64,000 nt of DNA from Chromatiaceae bacterium (GCA_013426805.1 JACDZG010000003.1:62001-126000); one strand, 5' to 3'. Positions 17,239 through 26,285 are shown, numbered from the stretch's first letter. Numbers and translations: made by a program. Notes: generated by a model not told the origin, from the sequence alone.

Positions 17239-19988
17239 TCGGCGAGCATCTCGGCGGCGACGGCTTCGCCAGCCTGCCGGCGGAGCAACAATGGACCGAG
17301 GCGGTGCGGCTGTTCCGGCGCTCGCGGGTGCTGCTGGTCTGGGACAACTTCGAGTCCGTGCTGCCGGCCTGGCGCCCTGGGAGCGCCGGCTGCCAGCCGG
17401 CCCGGCAGGATGCCGGCGAACCCAGGGCCGGCGAGCCGCCGGCGCTCCCAAGCGCGTCCGCGCCCCCAACGGCGTCGGCGCTCGCACCGGACCTGCTCGC
17501 CGACCTGCAACGCCTCTACCGCGACCTCACCGACGCCGACCATCCCAAACAGGTCCGCGGCCGGCTGCTGGTCACCTGCCGCCCGACCGAGACCGGCCTC
17601 GACGGCATCGCCGGGCTCGGCCTCGCCGGCCTCGCCCGCCCCGACGCGCTGCACCTGCTGCGCGGCGTCTGCGAGCGCCGTGAGATCAAGCTGGACCGTA
17701 CAGGCTACGACCGCCCGGCTATCGATGCCCTGCTCGACCGCATCGAAGACCACCCGCTATCCATCGAACTGATCACGCCGCACCTGAAGGACCTGACCCC
17801 GACCCGGATCCGCGACGAACTCACCCAACGCCTGCACCAGTTCCAGGACCCGAGCCATCGAGAGGGGCGCAACCGCTCGCTGCTGGCGTCGCTGGCTTTC
17901 TCGCGCGGCCGGCTGAGCCCCCAGGCGCAGGCCGTGCTGCCCTGGCTCGGGTGGTTCGAGGGCGGGATGTTCGAGGCCTTCTTCCTCGCCTTCAGCGAGA
18001 TCCCGGCTGCCGACTGGGCCGCGATCCGCGCCGAACTGGTCGCGACCGCGCTGCTGCGGGTCGAGGATCTGCCCGATTTCAACACCCCGTATCTGAAACT
18101 GCACCCGACCCTGGCCGAGGCCGTGGCCCCGGCGGACCCCGAGGCCGATGCCGAGCGCGCCGGGCGCTTTATCGGGGTCTATCGCCAGCTTCGGGACATG
18201 ATCGACGGTGCGCTCCGGGGCTCCCAGCCCGCCGCCGGCATGGCCACCGCCCGGCTGGAGCAGGCCAACCTGCGCCGGGCGATGGACCTCGCCTTCGGGG
18301 CCGGGCGGCATCGGGATGGCTGGGCGCTCGGTGATACCCTCGGGACCTATCTCCAGATGGCCGGGCGGCTGCGGGAGCGCGACCGCCTGATCCAGTGGGT
18401 CCGGTCCCGGATTCCGGCCGACCGCCTCGATGCCGCCGGCTGCGCGGCGATCCGCGTCCATGCCTGGGGCCTGTTCACCCAAGGTCAGGCCCATGCTGCG
18501 CTGGACGCGGTGCTGCACCTGGAGCGGCGGCTCGCCGACGGGGAACTGGCGGCGGGTGACGGCCCCGACGAAGACCCGGCCTTCCAACTCGCGCAAGCAC
18601 GAGGCGCCCGCGGTCGCATCCTGCACGACGCCGGCCGCCCGGACTTGGCCTTCGAACCGCTGGGGCAGGCCATCACGGACCTGCGGGCGCGTGCGGATCG
18701 CCAGACCGATCCCGGCGCAAGCCGGTTAATCCGCGACAACCTGTCGGCAACCCTCGGCGACCTCGCCAATACACTCAGCGCCCTCGGGCGCACCGACGCG
18801 GCCCTGGCCGCCGCGAACGAGGGCGTCGAGATCAACCGCACCCAGGGCAACGACCGCAACCTCGCCGCCGGCCTGGGCCAGACCGCCGCGATCCTGATGA
18901 ACGCTGCCCGCTATGCCGAGGCCGAGAGCCGCTATGCCGAGGCCCTGGCCGCCGCCGAGCGTATCGGGGACATGGAACTGCAAGGCGCCTTCACGCAGCA
19001 TCTGGGCCTCTTGCAGATCCAGACCGACCGCCCCGCCGAGGGCGTCGAGACCCTGAAGCGGGCGCTGCGGCTATTCCAGCAGGCCGGGGACCGAACCAAC
19101 GAGATGCGGACCTGCGACCTGCTCGGCACGGCCGAGAAGGACCTCGGCCGCCTGGACCCGGCCGAGGCTTGGTACCGCAAGGCCCTGGAATTGGCCGGGG
19201 CGCTCGGCGGCCAGGCCCAGATCGCCACGACGCGCCAGAACCTCGGCATCCTGTTCCAGATCCGCGCCGGGCAGGCCCCCGATCCGATCCAGCATCCGGA
19301 CCCGCATCCAAACGGCCCGGCACGCGACGCGAGCCAAGCCACCACTGGCCGCGACCACTGGCTCGCCGCCGCGATCACCGAGATTGAGGCCAGCCTCGCG
19401 ATCACGCAGCAGATGAACGACCAGATCGGCGCCGCCGCGTCCCACTTCCAACTCGGCAAGCTGCACCGGCTCCGCGGCGACCTGGACCGGGCCGAGGCCG
19501 AGGCCCGGCAGGCCCTCGCGATCCACGAGCCGCTTGACTATCCCGAGACCTGGAAGGTCTACCTCAGCCTCGCCCAGATCGCCCGCGCCCGCGGCGACAG
19601 CCCCGCCGCGGACCAGTGGCAGGCCAAGGCCGAGGCCAAGCACGCCGAGATGCAGCGCCGCGCCCGCGGCGGTAGCGAGGATGCTGCCGATACCACCGAC
19701 CCGTCCGCCGCCGCGCTCCAAAACCGCCAGTTCCTCGACGCCCTGGTCGCGCTCGCCCAGTCCGTCTACCAGCACCAGGCCGCCGCCGCTGCCCAGCCCA
19801 CCGCGCCGGTTCAGCCCTTGCCCCCGGACCTCGCCGAGACCCTGGCCCAACTGACCCAACTCCCGCCACCGCTCCCGACCTTCGCAGCCTTCCTGCAAGC
19901 CATCGCCGCCGGCCAGCGCCGCACCCCGCCGCCCCTGCCCGCCCCGCTGGACCAGCTCGCCGCCGAACTCCTTCAGGCCCTGAGCTGA
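17076..19988 (+). CDS. STAND NTPase-TPR protein, C-terminal half of the same frameshifted gene
   Basis: The frame is open from about 16998 and shows no natural start (only a TTG at 17076), so this is the continuation of the TIR-CHAT gene. It carries a NACHT/STAND-type P-loop (HAGGGMGKTA, residues 12-18 of this frame), Walker B-like VLLVWDNFES, and a winged-helix-like region. From about residue 470 onward there are many TPRs (LGDLANTLSALGRTDAALAAANEGVEI, LGLLQIQTDRPAEGVETLKRAL). The C-terminus is Pro/Ala-rich. The usual model for this family is that the TPRs sense a trigger, the NTPase oligomerises, and the N-terminal TIR and CHAT effectors fire. A REP-like palindrome sits in frame at 17378-17450 between the Walker B region and the next conserved block. 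Confidence 0.83.
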   Translation: MQRHPAVLLHAGGGMGKTALAREAAHWWRRTGRFDLALFHSFETGAGAEAVVQLIGEHLGGDGFASLPAEQQWTEAVRLFRRSRVLLVWDNFESVLPAWRPGSAGCQPARQDAGEPRAGEPPALPSASAPPTASALAPDLLADLQRLYRDLTDADHPKQVRGRLLVTCRPTETGLDGIAGLGLAGLARPDALHLLRGVCERREIKLDRTGYDRPAIDALLDRIEDHPLSIELITPHLKDLTPTRIRDELTQRLHQFQDPSHREGRNRSLLASLAFSRGRLSPQAQAVLPWLGWFEGGMFEAFFLAFSEIPAADWAAIRAELVATALLRVEDLPDFNTPYLKLHPTLAEAVAPADPEADAERAGRFIGVYRQLRDMIDGALRGSQPAAGMATARLEQANLRRAMDLAFGAGRHRDGWALGDTLGTYLQMAGRLRERDRLIQWVRSRIPADRLDAAGCAAIRVHAWGLFTQGQAHAALDAVLHLERRLADGELAAGDGPDEDPAFQLAQARGARGRILHDAGRPDLAFEPLGQAITDLRARADRQTDPGASRLIRDNLSATLGDLANTLSALGRTDAALAAANEGVEINRTQGNDRNLAAGLGQTAAILMNAARYAEAESRYAEALAAAERIGDMELQGAFTQHLGLLQIQTDRPAEGVETLKRALRLFQQAGDRTNEMRTCDLLGTAEKDLGRLDPAEAWYRKALELAGALGGQAQIATTRQNLGILFQIRAGQAPDPIQHPDPHPNGPARDASQATTGRDHWLAAAITEIEASLAITQQMNDQIGAAASHFQLGKLHRLRGDLDRAEAEARQALAIHEPLDYPETWKVYLSLAQIARARGDSPAADQWQAKAEAKHAEMQRRARGGSEDAADTTDPSAAALQNRQFLDALVALAQSVYQHQAAAAAQPTAPVQPLPPDLAETLAQLTQLPPPLPTFAAFLQAIAAGQRRTPPPLPAPLDQLAAELLQALS
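17378..17450. repeat. REP-like palindrome inserted in frame inside the STAND gene
   Basis: 13-bp perfect inverted ends (TGGGAGCGCCGGC at 17378, its complement ending at 17450) flank further GCCGGC palindromes. Elements of this shape are normally intergenic. Here the element is read as PGSAGCQPARQDAGEPRAG-type sequence within the NTPase domain. Confidence 0.6.
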
Positions 19989-20045
19989 CCGGTCGCGCTT
20001 GATCGCTCGTGAATGGTCGTGATCATCGTTCCGTCTGGTCGCGTC

Positions 20046-20097
20046 GGTCCGCACAGCGGACCCTACGCCGCGATCCGTAGGGTCCGCTGTGCGGACC
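20046..20097. repeat. Inverted pair of the GGTCCGCACAGCGGACC repeat
   Basis: Two copies of the 22-base unit GGTCCGC-ACA-GCGGACCCTACG face each other with an 8-base loop, giving a perfect 22-bp stem. The element lies in the 275-bp gap between the STAND-TPR gene and the cytochrome P450 gene and could serve as a terminator after the former. Confidence 0.7.
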
Positions 20098-20263
20098 AGC
20101 GGCCTTGCTGTCGGCGAGATGGCCGGGATTATGATCAAGGCCCTCGGGAACACAGGCCGGCCGGTCGCGGACACCCCCGATCGCGGTGAAGCCCGCCCCA
20201 CCTTTACATGCCGTCGGTCAACACCATAGTCACGGGAATTCCGTGATTCGGAGGCCGGCGACC

Positions 20264-21652
20264 ATGGGCACAGCGACCGCTATCTTGTTCGAGCGCAAGG
20301 GCCATTGGCTCCTGGGCGCCCTTGGCGCGTTTCGCGAGGACCGTCTGCGCTTCCTTACCGACACCGCGCAGATGGGACCCATCGTGCGGTTTCGACTCGG
20401 GCCACGGCGCTGCTATCTGGTGTCGGACCCGGACCTGGTCCGCGAGGTGCTGGTGACCCGGCATCCGCAGATGGCGCGTGATCCGCTGGTGCGGCGGATT
20501 CTCGAAAAGACCCTGGGTGGCGGGCTGCTCACCAGCGACGGCGCCTATTGGAAGCGCCAGCGCCGCATGATCGCGCCGGCGCTGCACCTGCAACGGGTCC
20601 GCGGCTACGCGGATCTGATGGTCGAGCATACGCTGGCCGCGGCGGGGCACTGGCGTGACGGCGAGGAGACTGATGTCGAACAGGCGATGGATCAGCTCAC
20701 GCTGTCCATCGTGACTGCGGCGCTGTTCCGGGTCGACAGTCGCGTCCACGCCGCGACGGTCGCCGAGACGCTCCCAGGGTTGCAGGAGATCGCCAGGCGT
20801 CAGTTCGACCGCCCGGTGCAGATCCCGGACTGGCTGCCGACGCCGGAGCATCGCCGCCAGCGGGAGCTGTCGGCGCGGCTGAACCGCCTCGTGATGGAGG
20901 CCATCAGCGCGCGCCGCGCGCGTGCCGGCGAGGGCGACGGCGGTGACGACCTGCTGACGATGATGGTGCAGATGACCGACGCCGAGACCGGCGAGCGCAT
21001 GACCGACGAGGAGATCCGCGCCGAGGTCATCACCCTCTATCTGGCCGGGTACGAGACGACGGCCCTGACCCTGACCTACGTCTGGTATGAGCTGGCGCGG
21101 CAACCGGCGCTCGCGGCGCAGTTCCACGCGGAACTCGAGCGGGTACTGGGTGGCCGCCCGCCGCGGATCGACGACCTGGACCAACTGCACTACACCCGCA
21201 TGCTCTTCAAGGAGGCGCTGCGCCTGTATCCGCCGGCCTATTTCATGGTCCGGGCGGTGGCTGAACCGATCACACTCGGCGGACATGCCATCCGGCGCGG
21301 CAGCGTGCTGCTGCTGAGCCCGTTCGCGATGCACCGCGACCCCAGCCTGTGGGACGAGCCCGAGCGGTTCGACCCGACGCGGTTCGCCGACGATGCCGAG
21401 CGCACCTGGCACAAATTCAAATACTTCCCCTTCGGCGGCGGTCCACGCATCTGCATCGGCAACCAGTTTGCGCTGGTCGAGGGTCAACTGCTCCTCGCCA
21501 CCTTGGGGCAACTGGTCGCGTTCGAGCTCCTGCAACCGGACCAGCCGCTGACGCTCGAACCGCAGATCACGCTGGGTCCCAAAGGCGGTATGCCGATGCG
21601 CTTGCACCGACGGGCGCAGCCGACGGCCGTCGGCGCCACCGCGCCCGCGTGA
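20264..21652 (+). CDS. Cytochrome P450
   Basis: 462-residue heme monooxygenase. I chose the ATG at 20264 because GGAGG lies 9 bases upstream; the longer frame adds polar sequence without domain match. Landmarks are the I-helix oxygen-activation motif AGYETT, the K-helix ExxR in KEALRLYP, and the heme-thiolate loop FPFGGGPRICIGNQFA, whose Cys binds the iron. There is no reductase fusion or N-terminal membrane anchor, so it should depend on separate ferredoxin-type partners. The sequence style is like CYP102/CYP4-related bacterial P450s. The substrate cannot be read from context, since its neighbours are a conflict-type gene and a protease. It converges on the Anbu gene with 32 bases between them. 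Confidence 0.93.
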   Translation: MGTATAILFERKGHWLLGALGAFREDRLRFLTDTAQMGPIVRFRLGPRRCYLVSDPDLVREVLVTRHPQMARDPLVRRILEKTLGGGLLTSDGAYWKRQRRMIAPALHLQRVRGYADLMVEHTLAAAGHWRDGEETDVEQAMDQLTLSIVTAALFRVDSRVHAATVAETLPGLQEIARRQFDRPVQIPDWLPTPEHRRQRELSARLNRLVMEAISARRARAGEGDGGDDLLTMMVQMTDAETGERMTDEEIRAEVITLYLAGYETTALTLTYVWYELARQPALAAQFHAELERVLGGRPPRIDDLDQLHYTRMLFKEALRLYPPAYFMVRAVAEPITLGGHAIRRGSVLLLSPFAMHRDPSLWDEPERFDPTRFADDAERTWHKFKYFPFGGGPRICIGNQFALVEGQLLLATLGQLVAFELLQPDQPLTLEPQITLGPKGGMPMRLHRRAQPTAVGATAPA

Positions 21653-21684
21653 CCCCGGAAAGAGCGGTTGTCACGCCAAGCGCC

Positions 21685-22407
21685 CTACCACTCCAAGGGC
21701 GGCAACGCGCGGAAGATCTTGCGCGTGCCCTCGAGCCACTGTCGGGTCAGCGCACCGAAGTAGGGGTCACCATCGGCGAAGCGGCGCTTCATGGTGACCC
21801 GCAGACTATCCTTGGCGTAGCACAGCAAGTCGATCGGCATGCCCACCGAGAGGTTGCTGAGCATCGTCGAGTCGAAGGACACCAGCACGCACTTGGTGGC
21901 GTCCTCCAACGATGCGCCGGCGCTCACCCCAAGGTCGAGAATCGGCTTGCCGTACTTGGCCTCCCCGGTCTGCAGAAACACGGTGTCGGTGCCGGCCTCG
22001 ATGAAGTTACCCTCGGCGTAGATCCGAAACAGACGCATGTCCTCGCCGGCGATCTGGCCGCCGAGGATGAAGGACGCGTTGAACTTCAGGCCACCGCTCT
22101 CCATGAACGGACCGTCGCGACGCTCGATGTCGCGCATCGCATCCGCCACCAGATTGGCCACGTCGAACAGTGAATCGACGCTCCAGAGGTGCGGCGGGGC
22201 ACCGGCCGCGCGCCGGCGCAACAGGTTGATCACCGTCTGTGTGGCCGCCAGGCCGCCTGAACTGAGCAGCACCAGCACCCGGTTGCCAGGGCGATCGAAC
22301 ACGGTCATCTTGCTGAAGGTGGCGTAATTGTCCACACCCGCATGGGTGCGTGAATCGCTGGCGAGAATCAGCCCCTCGTCGAGCTTGACACCGACGCAGT
22401 ACGTCAT
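21685..22407 (-). CDS. Anbu-type proteasome-like peptidase
   Basis: 240 residues with the Ntn-hydrolase fold of the Anbu (ancestral beta-subunit) family. The N-terminus M-T-Y-C-V-G-V exposes Thr2 as the expected nucleophile after Met removal. Family motifs include LDEGLILASDSRTHAGVDNY, FLQTGEAKYGKPILD and the Asp/Ser-containing VSFDSTMLSNLSVG. Anbu proteins form ring or helical assemblies. The gene usually sits beside an ATP-grasp, an alpha-E and a transglutaminase gene, none of which is visible here, so it stands alone. It converges with the P450 gene. Its role is unclear; roles in stress or peptide handling are proposed for the family. Confidence 0.88.
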   Translation of the reverse strand: MTYCVGVKLDEGLILASDSRTHAGVDNYATFSKMTVFDRPGNRVLVLLSSGGLAATQTVINLLRRRAAGAPPHLWSVDSLFDVANLVADAMRDIERRDGPFMESGGLKFNASFILGGQIAGEDMRLFRIYAEGNFIEAGTDTVFLQTGEAKYGKPILDLGVSAGASLEDATKCVLVSFDSTMLSNLSVGMPIDLLCYAKDSLRVTMKRRFADGDPYFGALTRQWLEGTRKIFRALPPLEW

Positions 22408-22981
22408 GGCCCGGCGACCGCGTCGGTCCAGACCTTGAATTGGTATTCCATCTCGAAGCCGACACGAATCTGCATGTTAGTGGCCGCTCCATTGCGGCTG
22501 AGCCGGGGGTTAATGCTTGAGTACGCCTGCATCCCCGGCCGCGTTCGGCTGCGCCTTGACGCGACACCGCGGCGTCGCGTTCGTTGCCGTTCAGGTCGTC
22601 CCACGGTTGGCATCGGGGAGGGTGACGGCCGTGGCGCCGTGCGTTGCCTCGGTCGAATGCTAGGCCGATATCTGCGGCAGGTCTGTTCGTCAGCGTACGC
22701 CCGGGATGCTATCAGCGCAAAGATGGAGGTTCGGAGGGGGCCGCGGCGGCGCTGGCGGCGAAACGGATTTCGCCCAGGGCCAATAACGCGCCGAACCAGC
22801 GAAGCGGGTTTCGGTTGGATTGGGCCGATCGGCACCGCGAAGCCCGTCGGGGCCTTGGTCATAAACCCGGCACCGCGCAATCTGCACGGTCGCCGGTCCG
22901 CACAGCGGACCCTACAGGTCTTGGGGTTCCGTACTACCGCGTTCACGCTTACACTGCCGGAAGGCAACGCTGGAGAACACC
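22408..22981. other. 574-bp region without a convincing gene
   Basis: All open frames here are broken or have unnatural composition. It contains one GGTCCGC palindrome copy (22895-22915) and a short G/C-rich stretch. It should carry the promoters of the divergent Anbu gene and the 22982-26231 group, but I see no confident promoter. Confidence 0.5.
22895..22915. repeat. Single copy of the GGTCCGCACAGCGGACCCTAC repeat
   Basis: Identical over 21 bases to each arm of the inverted pair at 20046-20097 and over the 17-base core to 2291-2307. Confidence 0.65.
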
Positions 22982-23107
22982 TTGCCCGACGACTTGGACA
23001 GCGCTGACCCAATCGGATGGCAAGGAGAGGCATCGAAGACTTGCGCCAGCGGATCGACAGGAACGTTCGATCTTCGGAACCTGCAATACGAGCCTTACAC
23101 ACTATGA
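22982..23107 (+). CDS. Small ORF (41 aa) coupled to an AAA ATPase
   Basis: TTG start with GGAG six bases upstream and acidic, natural-looking protein sequence (PDDLDSADPIGWQGEASK, ending YEPYTL). Its TGA overlaps the ATG of the ATPase (ATGA at 23104-23107). The overlap and ribosome-binding site support a real coupled gene. No family is recognised. An alternative is that it is a leader with no function, with the ATPase starting at the ATG at 23017 instead. Confidence 0.4.
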   Translation: MPDDLDSADPIGWQGEASKTCASGSTGTFDLRNLQYEPYTL

Positions 23108-24429
23108 TCGAGCCGACCGTTTGGGACTATCGGGACAACTTGGACTACGACCTCCCCTTGAACCCGGGCGACCCGCGCCTGGTCCCACTGAACGACGCGC
23201 GCGGCGATTTCAGCGAACATCGCATTCTCAAGGCACTGGGGATGGACCCGAACAGTCGCGAACTGCGCAAAGCCCCCGAGCGATTGTATGTGCTGTTTGG
23301 GGGGCACCGCGGCTGCGGAAAAAGTACGGAATTGCGACGCCTGGTCAGCAAGCTCCAGGGTCCCAAGGGTTACTGCGTCGTGTTCATCGACGCACTATCG
23401 GAACTCGACATCCACAACCTGCGCTATAGCGATATTATCCTGGCGCAGGCAAAGGCGCTGGTCACCACGCTGCAAGCGGCTGATGTGACCATCGAGCCCG
23501 TGTTTGTGGGTCGGCTCAATGACTGGTTCAAGGAGCGGATCGAGAACCACAGTCAGATCCGCGACCTCGCGGTCGAGATTAGGGCCGGCGCCAAGGCCGA
23601 GGCCGGTCTGCCCTGGCTGGCCCGCCTGTTCGGCGAACTGACGAACTCGGTGCGTCTCAATTCGACCTACAAGGAGGAGGTGCGTAATGTCGTGCGCAAC
23701 TCTTTTCCCGAACTCGCCGACGGCTTCAACCAACTGATCACCCGTGCCAATGAACTGCTGCGCCGGCATGGCGTTGCCCGTGGTCTGCTGTTCGTGATCG
23801 ACGGTACCGACCGGCTGAGCGGCGAAGATCAGGACCGGTTCTTCGTCCAGGATATCCACCAACTCAAACTCATCGCGGCAAGTTTTGTCTACTGTGCCCC
23901 GATCAACCTGCTGACCGAACAAGGCCAACTCCAGCAAAACTTCGCCGAGGTCTTCCGGCTGCCGATGGTCAAGTCCGGCGAAAAGGGCGCGTCCGCGATG
24001 AACACCAAGACCCGCGAACTGTTACGGGAGTTCGTCTTCAAGCGTGTCCCGCGGGCCTGCTTCGAGGACCTGGAGACCGTCGATTACCTGATCGATCACT
24101 GCGGCGGCCATCCGCGCGATCTGATCCGACTGCTGAACTACAGCTTCCAGGACATGCCGGGGGAGCGCTTTGACCGCGGCTCCGCCGCGAGCGCCGTGGG
24201 ACGGCTCGCCACGGACTATAAACGGCTGCTGGAGCCCGACGACTACGGACTGCTCGCACTGATCGACCAGGCACCACCCGACTACGCCCCGGTGACGCCG
24301 CAGACCCGCCGCTTGCTTTATAACCTCGCCCTGCTCGAATACAACAGCTTCTGGTGGCGCTCGCACCCGGTCGTCCGGACCTTGACCGGCTATCGCGAGG
24401 CACTGGCCCAGTTGCAGGGGCAGCCGTAA
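23104..24429 (+). CDS. STAND/AAA-type P-loop ATPase of a conflict-like triad
   Basis: 441 residues from the ATG at 23104 (an in-frame ATG at 23017 would add 29 residues). The N-terminus MIEPTVWDYRDNLDYDLPL leads to Walker A GGHRGCGKST (near residue 67) and a Walker B-like LLFVIDGTDRL with the acidic pair replaced by D-G-T-D. A C-terminal winged-helix-like part includes CGGHPRDLIRLLNYSF. This pattern is seen in stand-alone AAA/STAND ATPases found beside TPR partners in conflict-type loci. The next gene begins 14 bases later, so the two are probably co-transcribed. The trigger and effector are unknown. Confidence 0.75.
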   Translation: MIEPTVWDYRDNLDYDLPLNPGDPRLVPLNDARGDFSEHRILKALGMDPNSRELRKAPERLYVLFGGHRGCGKSTELRRLVSKLQGPKGYCVVFIDALSELDIHNLRYSDIILAQAKALVTTLQAADVTIEPVFVGRLNDWFKERIENHSQIRDLAVEIRAGAKAEAGLPWLARLFGELTNSVRLNSTYKEEVRNVVRNSFPELADGFNQLITRANELLRRHGVARGLLFVIDGTDRLSGEDQDRFFVQDIHQLKLIAASFVYCAPINLLTEQGQLQQNFAEVFRLPMVKSGEKGASAMNTKTRELLREFVFKRVPRACFEDLETVDYLIDHCGGHPRDLIRLLNYSFQDMPGERFDRGSAASAVGRLATDYKRLLEPDDYGLLALIDQAPPDYAPVTPQTRRLLYNLALLEYNSFWWRSHPVVRTLTGYREALAQLQGQP

Positions 24430-24443
24430 TCCCGCGGGCCAAG

Positions 24444-26231
24444 ATGCAGACCGCAGCCGCCAGGGACACCGCGCACACCGCAGCCGGGTTGTTGCAGGAG
24501 TCCCTGCCCTTTCAAGTGCCCCAGGCTGTCCATACCCAGGATTTCGAGCGACTCAAACGGCTGATCCGCCGACCGGGACACTTTCAACTCATCATCGCCC
24601 AGTTCAACGCGCCAAAGTACCGGGACACGATCATTGCCGCGGCCAACGCCGCGGGCCGGAACCCGGCGGCTGTCTGGACCTTGGCCGAGCAGCCGGACTT
24701 GGGCGTCTTGCAAACCGGACTGGCCGAGTACGCTGCCACGGCATCCGCACTGCACCTGGTCGGGCTCGACCGCTGGCTCGCGATGGAGCCTAACCCCATC
24801 CTGCAAGGCCACCCGGTCCAGCCCAGCCCCATCCTCCAGCGGCTCAACTATCGGCGCGAGTCCATCGCCGCTGCGACACGGTTCCCGCTGGTGCTGTGGC
24901 TCGCCCCCGGCCAGGTGCGTGACCTTGCCGAGCAGGCCCCGGATCTCTGGGCCTGGCGCGACGCGGTATTGGATTTCACCCTGGCGCCGGCGGCACCACC
25001 GGAATTTGATCGGCAATCGTCGCGGGAGCGGTCCCCGGTCGATGCCGCGACCGCGCGTGACCGTCTGGCGCAGATCGACACCTATCTGCTGGACGCTCCG
25101 GCGATCGGAAGCACCGCAGACCTGCTGCTCGAAGCGGCGACGATTCACGATGCGCTGTCGGAGTTCGACGCCGCCCATGAACGGGCAGAGCAGGCATTGG
25201 AGCGCTATCGCGCCTTGGATAATCCCCGCGGCGTCGCCGCCGCACTCGGCGTGATCGCCGACGGATTGGAGACGCAAGGCCGGATTGGGGAAGCTCTGCG
25301 CATCCGAACCGACGAGCAGATCCCGGTGCTCCTGCGCCTGGGAGACAAGCGAGCTGAGGGAAAGGCACTCAACAAGCTTGGCAAGACTTACGCCGCTCTG
25401 GGCGAGTTCGAGAAAGCGACCGCCTGCCATGAGCAGGCACTGACGATCGCCCGCGCCGATGGCGACCACCTCGGTGAGGCCAATACGCTACTTGCCATCG
25501 GCCGCCTCGCACTGCGCACCGACGATCACAGCACCGCCCGCGACGCCTATCAGCAGGCCCTGTCGCTCTTCCGCGCCGACAACGCCCGCCTGGGCGAAGC
25601 CAATACGCTGTTGGCCATCGGCGACCTCGCCCTGCGCATCGACGACCTCGCCGCTGCCCGCGACGCCTACCGGCAGGCCCTGCCGCTCTTTCGCGCCGGC
25701 AACGAGCGCCTCGGCGAGGCCAATACCTTACAGGGGCAGGGATTGCTGAACCTAATGGAGGGCGACGCGGCGGCGGCCTTCCGGAATTTTATTGAGTTGC
25801 CGACGACGTTCCAGTCGATCGGCGACCGGCTCGGCGTCCAGGCGGTCTTTGGTAATATGGCCCGCGCCGCCGCGGCCTTGGGCCAAATCGATCGTGCGCT
25901 CTGTCTGGCGGGCGAGTCCCTGGCCTTGGGCCGCGCGGCGGAGGACCGCTTCGGCCAGACCATTACTCTGGAACTGCTGGTCAAGCTCCTGCAGGACGCC
26001 GGGGACGCGGCGGGTTGGCTCGCCGCGCTAATGCTGTACCGCGAACTGTTGGCCGGGATGGGCGACAGGCGCACGCTGGCCCAGACCGATGCGCTCTGGC
26101 AGCAAGTTGTGCAACAGTTGTCCGCGGCCGAACTGGAGTTGCTTCGCACCCAGGCGCCCGCGCACCTGGAGACCGCGCTGGCCGCGGCGCGCGAGCGCTT
26201 CGGCAGCGGCGACCCGACCCGGTTGGACTGA
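24444..26231 (+). CDS. TPR protein with degenerate NTPase-like N-terminus
   Basis: 595 residues from the ATG at 24444; an earlier in-frame start at 24354 would lie inside the ATPase gene. The N-terminal 200 residues contain HFQLIIAQFNAP, LVLWLAPGQVRDLAEQAPDLWAWRD and strands typical of inactive P-loop domains in TPR conflict proteins, without a Walker A. From about 210 there are tandem TPRs (LNKLGKTYAALGEFEKATACHEQAL and two near-identical units starting with ANTLLAIG). The protein probably senses or scaffolds for the preceding ATPase. It converges on the PIN gene with 54 bases between. Confidence 0.75.
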   Translation: MQTAAARDTAHTAAGLLQESLPFQVPQAVHTQDFERLKRLIRRPGHFQLIIAQFNAPKYRDTIIAAANAAGRNPAAVWTLAEQPDLGVLQTGLAEYAATASALHLVGLDRWLAMEPNPILQGHPVQPSPILQRLNYRRESIAAATRFPLVLWLAPGQVRDLAEQAPDLWAWRDAVLDFTLAPAAPPEFDRQSSRERSPVDAATARDRLAQIDTYLLDAPAIGSTADLLLEAATIHDALSEFDAAHERAEQALERYRALDNPRGVAAALGVIADGLETQGRIGEALRIRTDEQIPVLLRLGDKRAEGKALNKLGKTYAALGEFEKATACHEQALTIARADGDHLGEANTLLAIGRLALRTDDHSTARDAYQQALSLFRADNARLGEANTLLAIGDLALRIDDLAAARDAYRQALPLFRAGNERLGEANTLQGQGLLNLMEGDAAAAFRNFIELPTTFQSIGDRLGVQAVFGNMARAAAALGQIDRALCLAGESLALGRAAEDRFGQTITLELLVKLLQDAGDAAGWLAALMLYRELLAGMGDRRTLAQTDALWQQVVQQLSAAELELLRTQAPAHLETALAAARERFGSGDPTRLD

Positions 26232-26285
26232 GTCTGGTGGGACGCCACGGCCGAAGTCCAGTTCTCGATACTATCCGGGGGCCAA

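Noticed and set aside
15319-19988. TPR-CHAT link to a type III-E CRISPR effector (Csx29-like)
   Set aside because: There is no CRISPR array, gRAMP-type effector or adaptation gene nearby, and the TIR-CHAT-STAND order differs.
22404-23102. Open frames between the Anbu gene and the ATPase triad
   Set aside because: Arg/Pro-rich translations, no ribosome-binding sites and no recognisable domains on either strand.
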